A DNA stretch of 64,000 nt, from assembly GCF_000005505.3 (NCBI RefSeq), contig NC_016131.3:57397355-57461354 (forward strand). Direction: 5' to 3'. The stretch comes from Brachypodium distachyon. Its lineage: Eukaryota; Streptophyta; Magnoliopsida; Poales; Poaceae. The position numbers and the translations under genes were made by a program. A model generated the notes under the pieces. The model did not search any database. It saw nothing but the letters and a program-made list of their open reading frames with translations, and had not been told where the DNA came from. Shown in pieces: positions 11,451 to 23,500 of this stretch; within the stretch, counting starts at the first letter, position 1; each line of letters opens with the position of its first letter.

Positions 11451-14400
11451 TTAAAAGGACGGGGCTCTGGAGGTGGTGCGTGACTGAGCATCCTCGAAGA
11501 TGTCCACATCTTCGAGCTTCTCGGGCTTCAGGCAAGGAGGGATGTATGCGGTGTAGATGGCGCCCATGTTCGGTGTCTCTTTCAGCCCCTGGCATGCCAC
11601 CTCAAGAGGTGTTTTGGCAAATGCAGGGTAGAAGCGTGTATGGCAAGTGTAGGCGAAGATTAAGCTTATTGCGAGGAGTGGGAAAAGGATGGTAGAATAG
11701 TAGAACAATTTAAGAATGATGACACCAATCATGGTAGCCTGGTAAATCATTAGAGCTGCAATGACCCTCGTATGCATGTGTGGCCACATCCGCCCATTGC
11801 TCTCGTAACTAGGAACATAAACTCTTAAAACCTGCATTTAGAGACAAGTAGGAATGTTAGATAAGTCCATTTACCAAATCCATCTGACATATGTATTCCT
11901 CAAATATCTAGTGACGGAACTAGTATCGTTTCCAGAAGCCACATCTAGATCAGTCCCACACCATGCTGAAACTTCCATTTAAGTACACACCATCTTGCTC
12001 ACCTGATTTTTTGCTATAAGCCATCCCAGAGCAAAGTAAGCAACACCGAATGGAATGATCAAAGGTGCAATAACGGAGTAGCACAGCACAATTGTCACAA
12101 CCAGCATATCGTTCGGAACCCTGGTGTTATACCCCAGGTCTCCTGGAGCCCATGCTGCTCTCACCTCATCCTCTGTCTTGCAAAGGTACTTCTTTTTCAG
12201 GTGGAAAATGATGAGAGGGACCAAGCGAGAAAGCTCAAGCCCATAACCAACAAAGAATCTGTCAAGAGAAACAATCAAACAGTTACTTTCTATAGCTGAG
12301 GAATTCAGACATGTGTAGATTGGAATAAATGTGAGACACAAAGGGCATTACTTCAATGCAACAAATGTGAGGAAGAAAGTTGCACTTCCAGGAAGGCTGT
12401 TGGCAAGCATGCTAATAATCCCAGGAGGGTTATTGATAATAGTTTTCAAAGCGCTGAACAGTGAGGAACTAATTGTAAAGCCAATGAAGACATTGAAGAT
12501 AATGAAGTAGAAATATTTTCCTGATGCTGCCCTGACTACGTGGCTCTGTGAAGGGATCCCCTCTGACTTTGAGAGAAACAAAAGAAGAGCAGGCAGCAAA
12601 GCGAGGAAAACAATAAGTGCAAGCTGTGGCAGATAGGCCTGTAAGACTGTCTTAATTGCTGGTTGATCCACCACCACCTTCAGAAAGGGCAGCTTCTCCC
12701 TCAGTTTTTCTAGCGTTGTAACGGCAGAGATAGCAGTAATAGGAATAGTATAGAAGAACACTGTGAGGAAGACAATGAAATAGACGACAGACTGTCTGAT
12801 TTGCCTGTCATATATTTTCCTCGGAAGATTGGGCCATATTATCTCACGTGGTTCAGGAGCTTCAGTAACTGTCCATTTATCAAACAACTGAGCATGCAGA
12901 GTCTGAGATGCAGAGGTTGCTGCAGCTCTGCTGTTGAAGAAGATAATGGCAGCCCGTTGCTGTTTCTCTTGAAGGGTATTCTTCTGTTCGTCCTCCAGTT
13001 TGGGCAGCAACTCCTTGATCTTCTCATTACAATACTCAATTGTGTCAACCTTTTTACCAATAAGGCCAAGGAATCCAGTCCTATGAGTAGGCTTGCTGCC
13101 CTCAGGTTTGTTTGCTTTTTTTGACTCCGCATAGACAGCTTCAGCATGAGCAATTTTCTGTTTGTGACCTTCAATCTCTTGGAAAATTTTATCAGCCTGC
13201 AAAGAGCAATTTGATCAGATAGCAGGAGAAAATAGGAAATGTATCATGAATAAAATAAAGGGCAGCAATTTCCCTAAATGAACCTCAGAGTTGCCATACC
13301 TCTTTGTTGTCTGTCACAACCATTGATTTGTAGAATGTGTCAGGATGAAGTGCTCGGAAATATGAATCCACAGAGTCCTTTATAGTCTGATCAGGAGGCG
13401 GTACAGGGATATCTCTCACCAACACGGCAAACTCCTCTGGTTTAACATCTGATGATGATCTTGCAGCAGCTCTCAGATTTGAAACATGCTTGTAGGATTT
13501 CCATAGTACGAAATAGGTGACAAAAGAGACCCAGTAGACTGATAATATAAACGCCCACAGCCTCATACTTTTTTTCTGGAGAAAATGTGAAGACACAACT
13601 AAGTTTGTTTGTGAGTGCAACTATGATGATCTAGCTTATAAACCTTTTCTTTCTTTGTATCTTTATAGAAAATAAAAGAGCAGCTACAGAAGTTTTAACA
13701 TAACCATTTCAACCAAGCTTCACAATGTTTTGAATTTCTAGTGATTACAGCAAGAACTGGTAATGGATGCATCGATCAAACGGCAGAATTTCATTTTAAT
13801 CAAAAGTTGGAAACGGATGTACCTAATCAAAAGGATAAGGAGAAAGAGCAGCAAATATTGACATATTGAAACTAAATACGTGTTTGGTATTCATAATGAT
13901 GTGCACGATATAATATAATTTTCTAAAACCGATTGTCCACCTGGTGATTAAATGGCCAAATCAAGTACGAAGATGGTACTATTATAAATGGAGCATCCTA
14001 GATGCATTTATGGAAACAAAGACAAGGCTATGAAACTCAGGCAAGAAGGATGACTTACTTGAACATTGCCCAATGCCAATCTTTCAATCACAGTGAAGTT
14101 CTGTGATGTCGAGCCATTTCTGGAACCAGAGGGATCCTCCAGGGCATGATCAGTGGCGGCAAGAGGTAACAGGACTGGAAGCAACACGATTCCGGAGAGC
14201 ACGAGGATTGCCAGCACTGGAACACAAGAGAAGAATAAAAAATCTGATAATTGGCAATAACTCTGTGTTATTATCCATCTGCCTAACTAACTACCTTTGA
14301 CCCGAAGCGCATCCTAGCCTTTTCATGCACCTTTTCGTACTATTGACTAAACCGTTTAACATGCTCAATTTCATACTTCCAAACGATCCTCCACGCAGCA

Positions 14401-15192
14401 TAGCTACGTGGAGGTGCGATTGAAAATGACATTTGAACTCTTCCACATAACAATAAGACACACATGGCCCTTGCTTGTTCTACACAAAATCTTTTTGCAG
14501 TTTTATCGTAGCACCATATAATTTAAAAGTAAACTGATGGCAACAACTAGCACTTTTTTTATGTTGGTATATACAAGTAAAACATCAAACTTCGTTTTCA
14601 CAACACGGCACAACTTTTTTATTTTATTTTAAAAAAGCAGATCTTCGTTTAGAACAGAGTAGAGCAGGTTTGAAACCAGTTTGCATCATCAGAGAAAGTT
14701 GTTGATTTTGCTCCACAACAACACGACAAACCACATGATTTTGTTCTTCTTCTTCATCTTTTTCTGGAATTCGTCGGGACAAAAAATAAATAAAACCGCA
14801 TAAACGCACAGCAGGTCCGCATAACTGCACGAACCCACCTGGAACCGAACAAGCAAAGCACGGCGAACAAATGAACTGAACCGAAGAGAGCGGTTTGCTT
14901 TTCGCCGTAGGCACGTACCGGAGGAGAGGAAGACGAGGTAGACGGCGGCGTCGACCCCGCCGGCGGCGATGACGTCGGCCTCGGGCGCGGAGAAGGCCTG
15001 GCGGACCCATCCCACGGGGCTGCGCGTGCCCTTCCCGCGGCCCTCCCAGGGGTCGAGCCCCCGCAGCAGCACGCTCGGGTAGTACACGGGCGCGTTCCCG
15101 GGCCGCCGCGACAGCCACGCGAACACCAGCACCAGCACCACGAAGATGACGAACGACGTCAGCAGCGACGTCACGAACGACGCGATGTCCAT
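11451..15192 (-). CDS. OSCA3.1: ERD4 / OSCA3-type hyperosmolality-gated cation channel (DUF221/TMEM63)
   Basis: Six exons encode 729 residues: 15192-14919, 14216-14059, 13575-13300, 13196-12352, 12258-12003 and 11831-11451. Intron phases are consistent and all introns are GT-AG. The start [18 protein letters not shown] is the luminal or extracellular first helix, followed by [15 protein letters not shown]. Residues about 80-115 and 148-170 are the next helices. The cytosolic RNA-recognition-like domain spans roughly 175-360 ([12 protein letters not shown] through [18 protein letters not shown]). The C-terminal pore region has many hydrophobic helices, with the family-conserved stretches [20 protein letters not shown] and [28 protein letters not shown]63 proteins are mechanically or osmotically gated Ca2+-permeable channels, and ERD4 was named for early dehydration induction. 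Length and sequence match the ERD4/OSCA3.1 branch. The symbol is given by recognition of that branch. Confidence 0.95.
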
Positions 15193-18100
15193 CTCGCCCC
15201 CTCCGCAGTCGCTTCCGCTCCTCTAAAGCAGGGCCGGGGTTAGAAGAAGGATGGGGCGGGTTTGGAGGTCGCCGGAGTGATTAGCGGGGCGCCATTAGGG
15301 CAGGGGCGGGGAGGGGAAGGCGAGCATTGGATGCTTTGCTATGGAGGGGAGTTGAGTTTTATGAGAGCACTTGTGGAAGTTGCCGGGCCAAGGAAGGAAA
15401 TAGAAGAGAGAAGAAGAGGAAGGGGATGCGACAAGGGAAGGAGTGTGAAATGTCTGGATTGCCCCAGCCTCGGTGGCCGGTTCCAGCTTTATGCCAGCCC
15501 TTTTTCTTTTCTTGCTTTTTTCTGGGGGTGTGGGGGAGGGTTATATAAAGCGTAGCACCCGTTTGCTTTTGAATAAAGTTGTTTGAATCCTCTTGTTTTG
15601 ACTTGTTTTGGTGGATTGACCGTTGTGCCCTCCTGTATTTGATGGTCTTCTAATGTCAGCGTTTATTTTTGTCATAGACATTGCATAGCATACTTGTTCA
15701 TATTGGTCCTGTTGGGTGAGCACATAAAAGACGGCTTGGCACATTCTTAATTTCGTCTTCCGTTCCTACAGATACAGAATTCGGCGCTGGCACACAACAA
15801 ATAAATCCATTTTTTTGCGGACTAAATAATGTCTAGCTTCTGAAGAGTACGTAGCAGTAGCCGGCACGTGCATCCTGTCACACACCATTTGTGCCAGCTT
15901 GGCAGTAGGTAAGATCTTCTTGAAATCCCTAATCAAGTAGGAGTAGCTCATGTGTTTTATTTTTTATTTTTTGAGATTAGGGTGTACTTCTAGTAGTGCT
16001 TCCCAACAGCATGGGCAGTCGGCCGATCAACCTCCGTCTATTTTACAATGAGTATATGTCACTCGGACACTATGTACACAAGTTTGATCGGTGTCTTCCA
16101 AGCCACGTACACTTTTGTAGTAGTAATAATAAATGGCTAGTTGCTATTGTTGGGTAATAAAAAAGAGCTTTGGAAACAACCTGGTGATTAGGACATATAT
16201 AGTGGACTTACGAGATCCAAACTTGCTGCCAGGGAACAGCTATTTATATAGGGAAACAATCCATGAAGATAAAAAAAAAATGTTCAGCTTGTCTTGTCTG
16301 GGAGAAGAAATTTATCTTAGTGCCCATCTAAACGCTTTTTAAACATATATATACATTTATATTTGGACAAATTTGAGACAAATAATATGGGTCGGAGGAA
16401 ATAGCTTTTGTCTGAATTATACAGTGTTATACAGTGTGCGCAGTCACAACTAAGATCTGACAAGTCATCGGTCATATTTGTTGCTAGTACTAGCATCGAT
16501 CGAACGATCGTTGCAGCAGTGGAGACACGTCCATCTTTTGAAACAACATGAAGAATTAGCAAACAAACGATCTAGTCCTTAGAAAAAAAATCAAATGGTC
16601 AATAATGGGCGAGATAATGACGATCGAGTTCCCTGCCCGAGAAGAGGAACGGATGGATGCCCTTGTTAAACGTGAGACGGAGAAATGGGGACGCGAAGAA
16701 CACACTGTATGTTAATTGTCTGCGTGGTCGGGAAGAAAAGCCGGATTTTGTCGGCATGGACTCATGGAGAGGAAACAAAAACAGAGAGAAACTGGTACTG
16801 CTAGAGCGGTCAAAATTTAAACCTTGGAGGGTACTGTACCTACCTACGCCGGTCCACGCTGGGTGCGGCCGTGGGGCCAGCTAGCAGGGCCAACGGCCGG
16901 AACACAGTAGGGGCAGTTTGGTCACGACGGATTCCTCTGTTCTCTCCACGGCTTAGCTTCGCCCATGCCCATCGGAAGCCTGGTCAGGCCAGGACAGGAA
17001 AACGGGGAACAAGAACAACCCAGCGGATAAGGAGGCGCAGGCGCGTGGGCCCGAGCTGTCAGGCTCAGTGGCACGAACTGCTGCCTGCTCGCCAGTGTGA
17101 GTGTCGCTCTCCGTCGCAGGCCACACGTCGCCACGCCGGGCACGCCTGGCTGCTTTTCGCGACGTACGACGCTCGGTTATTACTGGACGCGTGTACATTC
17201 AAGCTCAGCACATGTCGCGATCGCCGACGAGCCCGATCCAAGTCACTTATTTGATCTTGTCTTTTCTACTACTACTCTCCCGGTATGTCGGTCGGTCACG
17301 CGGCTGCCCACGCGTATGGCATGGCGCGCTTGCACTCCTACACACACACACCGGCCCTCACGGCTTGCTCGTGATCTGAGACCTGTCTCCGGTAAGGATA
17401 ACACGAGAGATCTTCTATATCAGGAATTTGACCAATTGTCTATCGGATAAATAATATCCTTTCGTATTTGCAAACGTAAGAAATTTCAACTTTGTTTCCA
17501 GGGCAGATTTCCCTATCTTAAACTTTGATCAAGTTATCGGAAAAAGCAAACGACAATTCTAAATTAGTTCCATTGTATTTGTATCTCCACATCATACAAT
17601 TTTTGATAATGTTGGTATATTTTTTTCTACAATCTTAGTCAGATTTTTAACTTTAACAAGTTTGATTTAGAACAAAGGAAAATCTAACAGATAGTGATAG
17701 CCGTCAAACAACTTGATTGTTTGACTACTACCGTATTGTATGGTCTTGATACCACTGTCTCCTTCAAGAGGGTATGTGATATAAGGGAAGGTCTATTTTC
17801 TCAGTCGAATTTGGAATTAGTTATTTTATACTGTTGGAAACATTTTTAAATACGAATTCAATGATATAATGTTTTTCTAGCAAGTAACCCTCAAATCGTT
17901 AGTCTAACCGTTGTCGATCGAAATAAAATCTCGAGATGTGCGCTTACTATTTCTTCGTGGAAAGGAGTGGGTACCTCAGGCAAGTGGAGGACGAAGGAGA
18001 AAGGCACGTAAGCGTCGTCGGCATGCTTGCGAAACCGGATCGATGGAGGAACAAGGATTGCCGGTAGAACAGCTTTTTGCCTAGGATGCGGGACGCCGGC

Positions 18101-19025
18101 CCACGTGCAGTGGCTTCACACCACGCGGATGCAGGTAGACAGGCTAGCTGGCGGGCGGGCCGACACCCAGGCCCAGGAGTCGCAGGGGCAATTCCGTCAC
18201 CCCAGTGGATAGAAGAAGAAGCAGCTCGCGCGTGGGCCCCACCGTGCGCGTACGGAACCAATGCCTTGGCCTCTTCCTCACGGCGCTCGACACGTGTGGA
18301 CGCCCCTCTGCCGACACAACCCACTCTCCGGTGCGTACCACGTGAGCTGTCCCGTCTGAGTCGAGTAACCGCCAACCGTCCGTCCCGACGACGACGACGA
18401 GCGGGAAACGGCTTCTACGCGCGGGCACAGGGTCGATCACACACTTTTTTTTTATAAGAAAAACACACGTTTACAGCCGCAGACGCTCAGCACACAATCT
18501 ACGTCTCCGAACAAAATCAGCACGGCCGCCTCGTAGTTAATGGACACGTCAGTCTCACCGAAAACACAAACCAGTTAAGCTCCAGAATAAATCCAATGAT
18601 ATATGAACACCCCATGCCAAGTCACTCTTTTTTTTTTTTGCCTGGAACGATTACGTGCCATTTTTGTTTTGGCCAGCCTAGCTAGCCTTGCTGTCCGTCC
18701 TCTCCTGTCTTCTCGACCCCTCGCATGTTTGTCCAGAAACGATGTGAGTGATGAGTAATCGAGGAAGAGCACTACTCATCCACCACCACTGTTCCTAAGC
18801 CAAGGCTGCTTCTCGTCTCAGATTTCGAATTCCTTTTGGTGCCACTCGCTACGAAATCATATGCTAAAACTGGGTTGCCGCAACCCTTTGTTTCTGTAGC
18901 TGAATTTAGGGAAGAAAAAGGTTCTTAAAAGAGTCATGTAAGTTTGGGTGCCGATAGTGACCCGCAAAATTAAAACCTGAAAAGTTTACAGGTTCGTCCA
19001 TGTAATAGCCGGCAAGAATTTTCTA

Positions 19026-19137
19026 CTCCCACCGATGCACATAATTGTCGAAACATTACATGTATCTAGACGATTTTTAGTCATAAATATATTCATATTT
19101 GGACAAATTTGTGACAATTAATATGGATCGGAGTGAG
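19026..19137. mobile_element. Stowaway-type MITE, 112 bp
   Basis: The element begins CTCCCACCGATGCAC and ends GGATCGGAGTGAG, which are imperfect inverted ends, and it is flanked by TA on both sides. The interior has the usual grass MITE words such as ACATGTATCTAGACG and TTTGGACAAATTTGTGAC. Confidence 0.75.
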
Positions 19138-19812
19138 TATCACTTTCTAAAATAAATCAAGGCACTAAACTAATAATATTCGATCTCGAAAACTAAACTA
19201 ATAATTATCTTTCTTTTTATGCATGCAAGTTGGGACAAAGAAGAGTTCTTTAATAATGAAAATAAGGCCCCCCTGGTTGCTTCACTACAAAACAAGACGT
19301 GCGATTGCAAATTAGTATTACTATGTGGTTAGGCTGAAAGCTTCGTGTGTCAACCGTGTGTGTTCGCTGGATTAAAATCATCATGATCCCAAACTTGTGT
19401 GTGTGTGCTTCGCTGGATAAAATCATAGAATCCTGTCCTTCTCGAAGTGGTGGCCATGTCAAATCATCTTCGTGTAGCCCTCACCGTAGAGGGCACATTG
19501 AAAGGAACATTATTTAAAAGCTAAAGAACAAATGCTCTTTACTCTTTAGACAAGCATCATTACATACAAATAAATGCAATGAAAAATCTCTCAACGAAGG
19601 GGGATGAGAGCTGGCCAAAGTTAATCATTCTTGATTTCAATTGTGAATTACGGATCTGACCTGATTTGTGGCTCATCTGCTACTACCTGCTATAAGTGGC
19701 TTCTCAAAAGTAAAGCAACTTCTTTACAGCGTTTCTGTGTTGCCCTGAATGGATGGGTTCTCTGCTGTGCAAATGATCAGCTTTGTAGTCTCCACACGAA
19801 GCTTTGTACATA

Positions 19813-19932
19813 CTCCGTCCAACAAAAGATGTCTCAAATTTATCAAAATTTGAATATATCTAGATATGACTTAGTGTATAGATGCATTCAAATTTAGTCA
19901 AAGTTGAGACATCCTTTGTTTTGTCTAGGGAG
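19813..19932. mobile_element. Stowaway-type MITE, 120 bp, family shared with 51195-51316
   Basis: The inverted ends CTCCGTCCAACAAAAGATGTC and GACATCCTTTGTTTTGTCTAG enclose a palindromic interior, with TA on both sides. The reverse complement matches the MITE at 51195-51316 across its length, so the two are copies of one family in opposite orientation. Confidence 0.85.
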
Positions 19933-20508
19933 TATGTGAAATCATGGACCACTCAGCCAGTAAACCGCCTCCTTGCATCTGAAAGCGTAAAAGCACGGCG
20001 TCTCCAAACCAGCGGACACTGCAACAAGTTCTCATCTTTCCCACGAAAACAGATTCTGATATCATGTATGGTACACATCAAATGGTCTATCAGGCAGTAT
20101 CAAAACTCTGAAATAAGGGGGGAATAACAACATGAAAGAAGTTAGCTGGGCCAAATGCCGTTCACTTGCACAAGTCTTCGACGACAAGGACATATAGGGT
20201 AGGTTCCAGAATTCTTAGATCTCTCCAAATAGTAAATATATAAACAAAATTTAGAAAAGGGACATGACGCTGGGCAAAGCCCTGTCTAGAATCTACAACA
20301 ATGGCTAAAGCGAAAAGCTTAATTTATTCGTCTTCTTCTCCCGCCTGCTCGCGCTTTTTGAGCTCTCCTGGTATGCCGAGCTCTGAACCTAGTTCTACAA
20401 ATAGCAAACACAAGGATCAGTTCAGGTTTGCATCATTCAAACTGTTTGCAAGCTGGATAAAAAACAAGTTTAGCAAATGTGCGTATGTATTTACTGGAGG
20501 CGCTCCGA

Positions 20509-23500
20509 CTAGCACTTGCTGTGGTTTGGCCTTTTCAGCAGCTTGCGCTTTGGTGCGATGTTATCGTCCTGCAAGGCAAAAGAAGAAAGTGAAGTGCTAA
20601 AGCAGGAAAGTTGCAGAATGCTAGGAGTTTACTGATCCGTACAGAGGGTGAAACAGGTTTGTATTTAGAAAAGCATCCAGAAAATAAATGAGTGTGTCAT
20701 ATGGTTTTGACTAAACTCTCACCTTACATAATGACGCCGCAGAATCAGACTGCGCAGTTTGATTTTGGTCTTGACCAAGAGACTGGACAGTCTCGAGAGC
20801 ATCCACCGTAAGCTGCCAGCCAGAAAATGCTGTACTAATTGTGCTGGAACCAGTACTGATACAGCAAGCGGCAGCAACGTTTCCATTAACCCACGGGCAA
20901 TAATTGTTGTGATGATTAATTGGATCAAATTCTGGAAGACCGGTTTCACAGTCATTTTCTCCATTCGTTGCCCCTGACAAACAAATGAATAAAAACATAA
21001 ATAACATATTCACATCAAGACACAACTATCTGAATGCAACAAAAGACATAATTTGGCAGCAGAAGTTTATATGGGTCTTATAGGAACACAGGCTGGCAGC
21101 CATCTTATTGAAGGGATGCCAAACTGCTACAGTGACAAGTTATCAACATCTTGAATTCTTGATGATAAATCTTTTCGTTTGGTTAATACTTGCAATCCTT
21201 TAATGATGTACACTTTCAGTTCAGAAGCAGCGCATACAAAGTTTGATTAATATGGTTCGAGAAAAGTAGGCATATGTAACATGTAAGCACAAAGAAGACA
21301 TGGAGAATGGTTAGTTGCTGAAGTACCAAGATCAGGTCCTGGTTCATAGTCGTCCTTAGACACCATTTTACCGGTCTGAGTCACTTCGTCTTTAGATAAA
21401 TCAATGCCAGAATAAACTCTTGCATTGCAAGAGAGAGAATGTTGTATGTTACTTTCAAGGCCTCTGGCATGGCTCATCTTCTCTCCACTCTCAACAGAAT
21501 CAGCTTTAGTTGAAACACTGTCAACTCGATCCACTAACCGAGATGCCATATCTTGGCTATCACCCTGAGGCTCTTCCCGACCAACATCTTCAGGGACAAA
21601 CTCACCCATCATTCCAGGTCCAGGGACTGACTCACCAGTATGCCCCATGGTCTCAGTAAGCTCAGGAAATGGTTCAACATCTCCGACGACGCTCTCAGTT
21701 TTATGCTCAGATACCTCAATTCCATGAATCTCGGCTTCATGGCTAGCACCCATTCCAACACTCCCTCCACTAACTCCCAGGCTAAGTTGATCCCTAGCAA
21801 AAGTAGGAGCTGTTTCTGCATTCAGGACCTCCTCCTCTCCATTCATACTACTCCCTCCTACATCTCTTGCATTACTGTCAGCAGCAGGCTGTACAAAACT
21901 GCTTTCCTGTGCTTGGTTGCTATAATTGAGATCCAACGTGTCGCTCATTCCACCACTCCTGAGTGCACTTGAAGGCTTCTGAACATCATCACCATCACAT
22001 GGATGGTATTCAACACTCTCCATTGAATTTTCCTCCGCGCCATGAACGATGTTCATTGCAATAACAGAGGATGCCCTCATGGAGTCTCTTGCAGATGAGT
22101 TGCGAAGAGCAGATGGACCCTCAGCTTTAGATGAATCGAATCTATTGACATCTATGTCCAGATCAAGACTAAAATTTCTGCTGGGACCAGCTCCAGAAGA
22201 AGATGGGTGATTGACATCAAAAAGATTAAATCCACGAAGCCTTTTGCTTCTAATATCTGAATTTTGTGCAGCATCATCAACTTCATCACCGTCGCGGTCA
22301 ATGACGGTTCCTTCTATGCTGTCAGCAGGCTGGAGCCTATTTATTGGCTTATCAGCTGTGCTCCCACCCTCCTCCAAATTACGCTTCCTTGAACTGGGAC
22401 CACGAGATTCAAATGAGGCTGCATAGCCACCAATCTCACTTCCCGTAGGCTGACCGATCATCAGATCTATTCCCATCCCTCCATTACTGAAATGTTCAGG
22501 CATTGAGAGAATCCCAGAATGGGTTGGTGGCAAACCTCCTGCCATTGTAAGATTTAGGTCAACCTGAGCATTTGACAGTGATTTTCTCTCATCAGTACAT
22601 GTCTCATCACGTCCTTCAACATTATTTCTATCTGTGCCTTCAGCAACCCATCCATTAATCCCACTTGTAGCACTAATTCCGCGTGTCAACAAAGGTCTCG
22701 TCCCTGCATCAGGTGCATCAATGTTACCGAGACTAAGATGAGAAGGACGTGGCACGGTTCTGAAGTCCCAAATTCTCACTGTAGCTCCACATAAGCTGCA
22801 ATCCAACAAAGGTGCTCTCATGCTGCATCCAGAATCTTTTACACGCAGTTTGCCTTTCCCCTTGTCTTTCTTGACAGACGTAGAGTAAGAATTTTGATTA
22901 TGCTCAGGAAAGCGGGAATGGAACTGATTATCTGGTTCAGCTGGAGCTGCATTTTTTGCAGAGTGGGTTGAATTTTCTTCCCAGTCTTGTACATTTGGAA
23001 GCCACCTAGGTTCCCATCCACAAAGGCTAATAAGCTTCTGTGCCTGGATATATTAGATGGAAGAGGCCTAGGTTAAGTAAAGTGAACAAGATCTGCAACT
23101 ATAGTAGCAACAGAAGTGGCATCAAGAAGAGAGAAAAAAGACATACTTGAGAGTAGCTGCAGTTCTCATCTTGATGATTGATATCAATTCCTGTTGTGCC
23201 GTCAATTTTGTAACCCAGCTCCCCGCACAAAATAGCAATTGATTGGGATAAGACGTGTTCAATCTGATGACTCCTGGTGAGCTTCATACTCTCAACCGCA
23301 GATGAGGCAATAATAGGAAGAGATATAAACTGCAACAGCCCATCACAGCGATCTTTAAAACCACCAAGAAGAGCAGACGGAGTGAAGTGGAACTGCACTA
23401 GGCTATCAGCACAGCTATTCCCTCTCCAGGGGCAATCATTCTGGTGAGATGCATCAAGCTGTTCGGCAAAGGCTTCTCCAGCATTAGCAACTACAGCATG

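Larger units (their letters stand above)
15193..20508. other. 5.3-kb intergenic region with MITEs and GC-rich islands
   Basis: This region separates the divergent-side flank of the OSCA gene from the 3' end of the C3HC gene. A TATATAA on the minus strand at about 15541-15547 could serve the OSCA promoter. GC-rich islands lie at about 16860-17380 and 17950-18430, but their frames show no family resemblance. Two intact Stowaway MITEs lie at 19026-19137 and 19813-19932, and degenerate MITE sequence lies around 16340-16405 and 17470-17870. At 20326-20395 an open segment downstream of the C3HC stop may be a 3' UTR exon. Confidence 0.5.

Noticed and set aside
16871..18457. GC-rich frames at 16871-17450 and 17947-18457 that might be genes.
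   Set aside because: The frames overlap in several phases, have biased composition and show no recognisable domain, splice pattern or family start. They were left as GC-rich intergenic islands.
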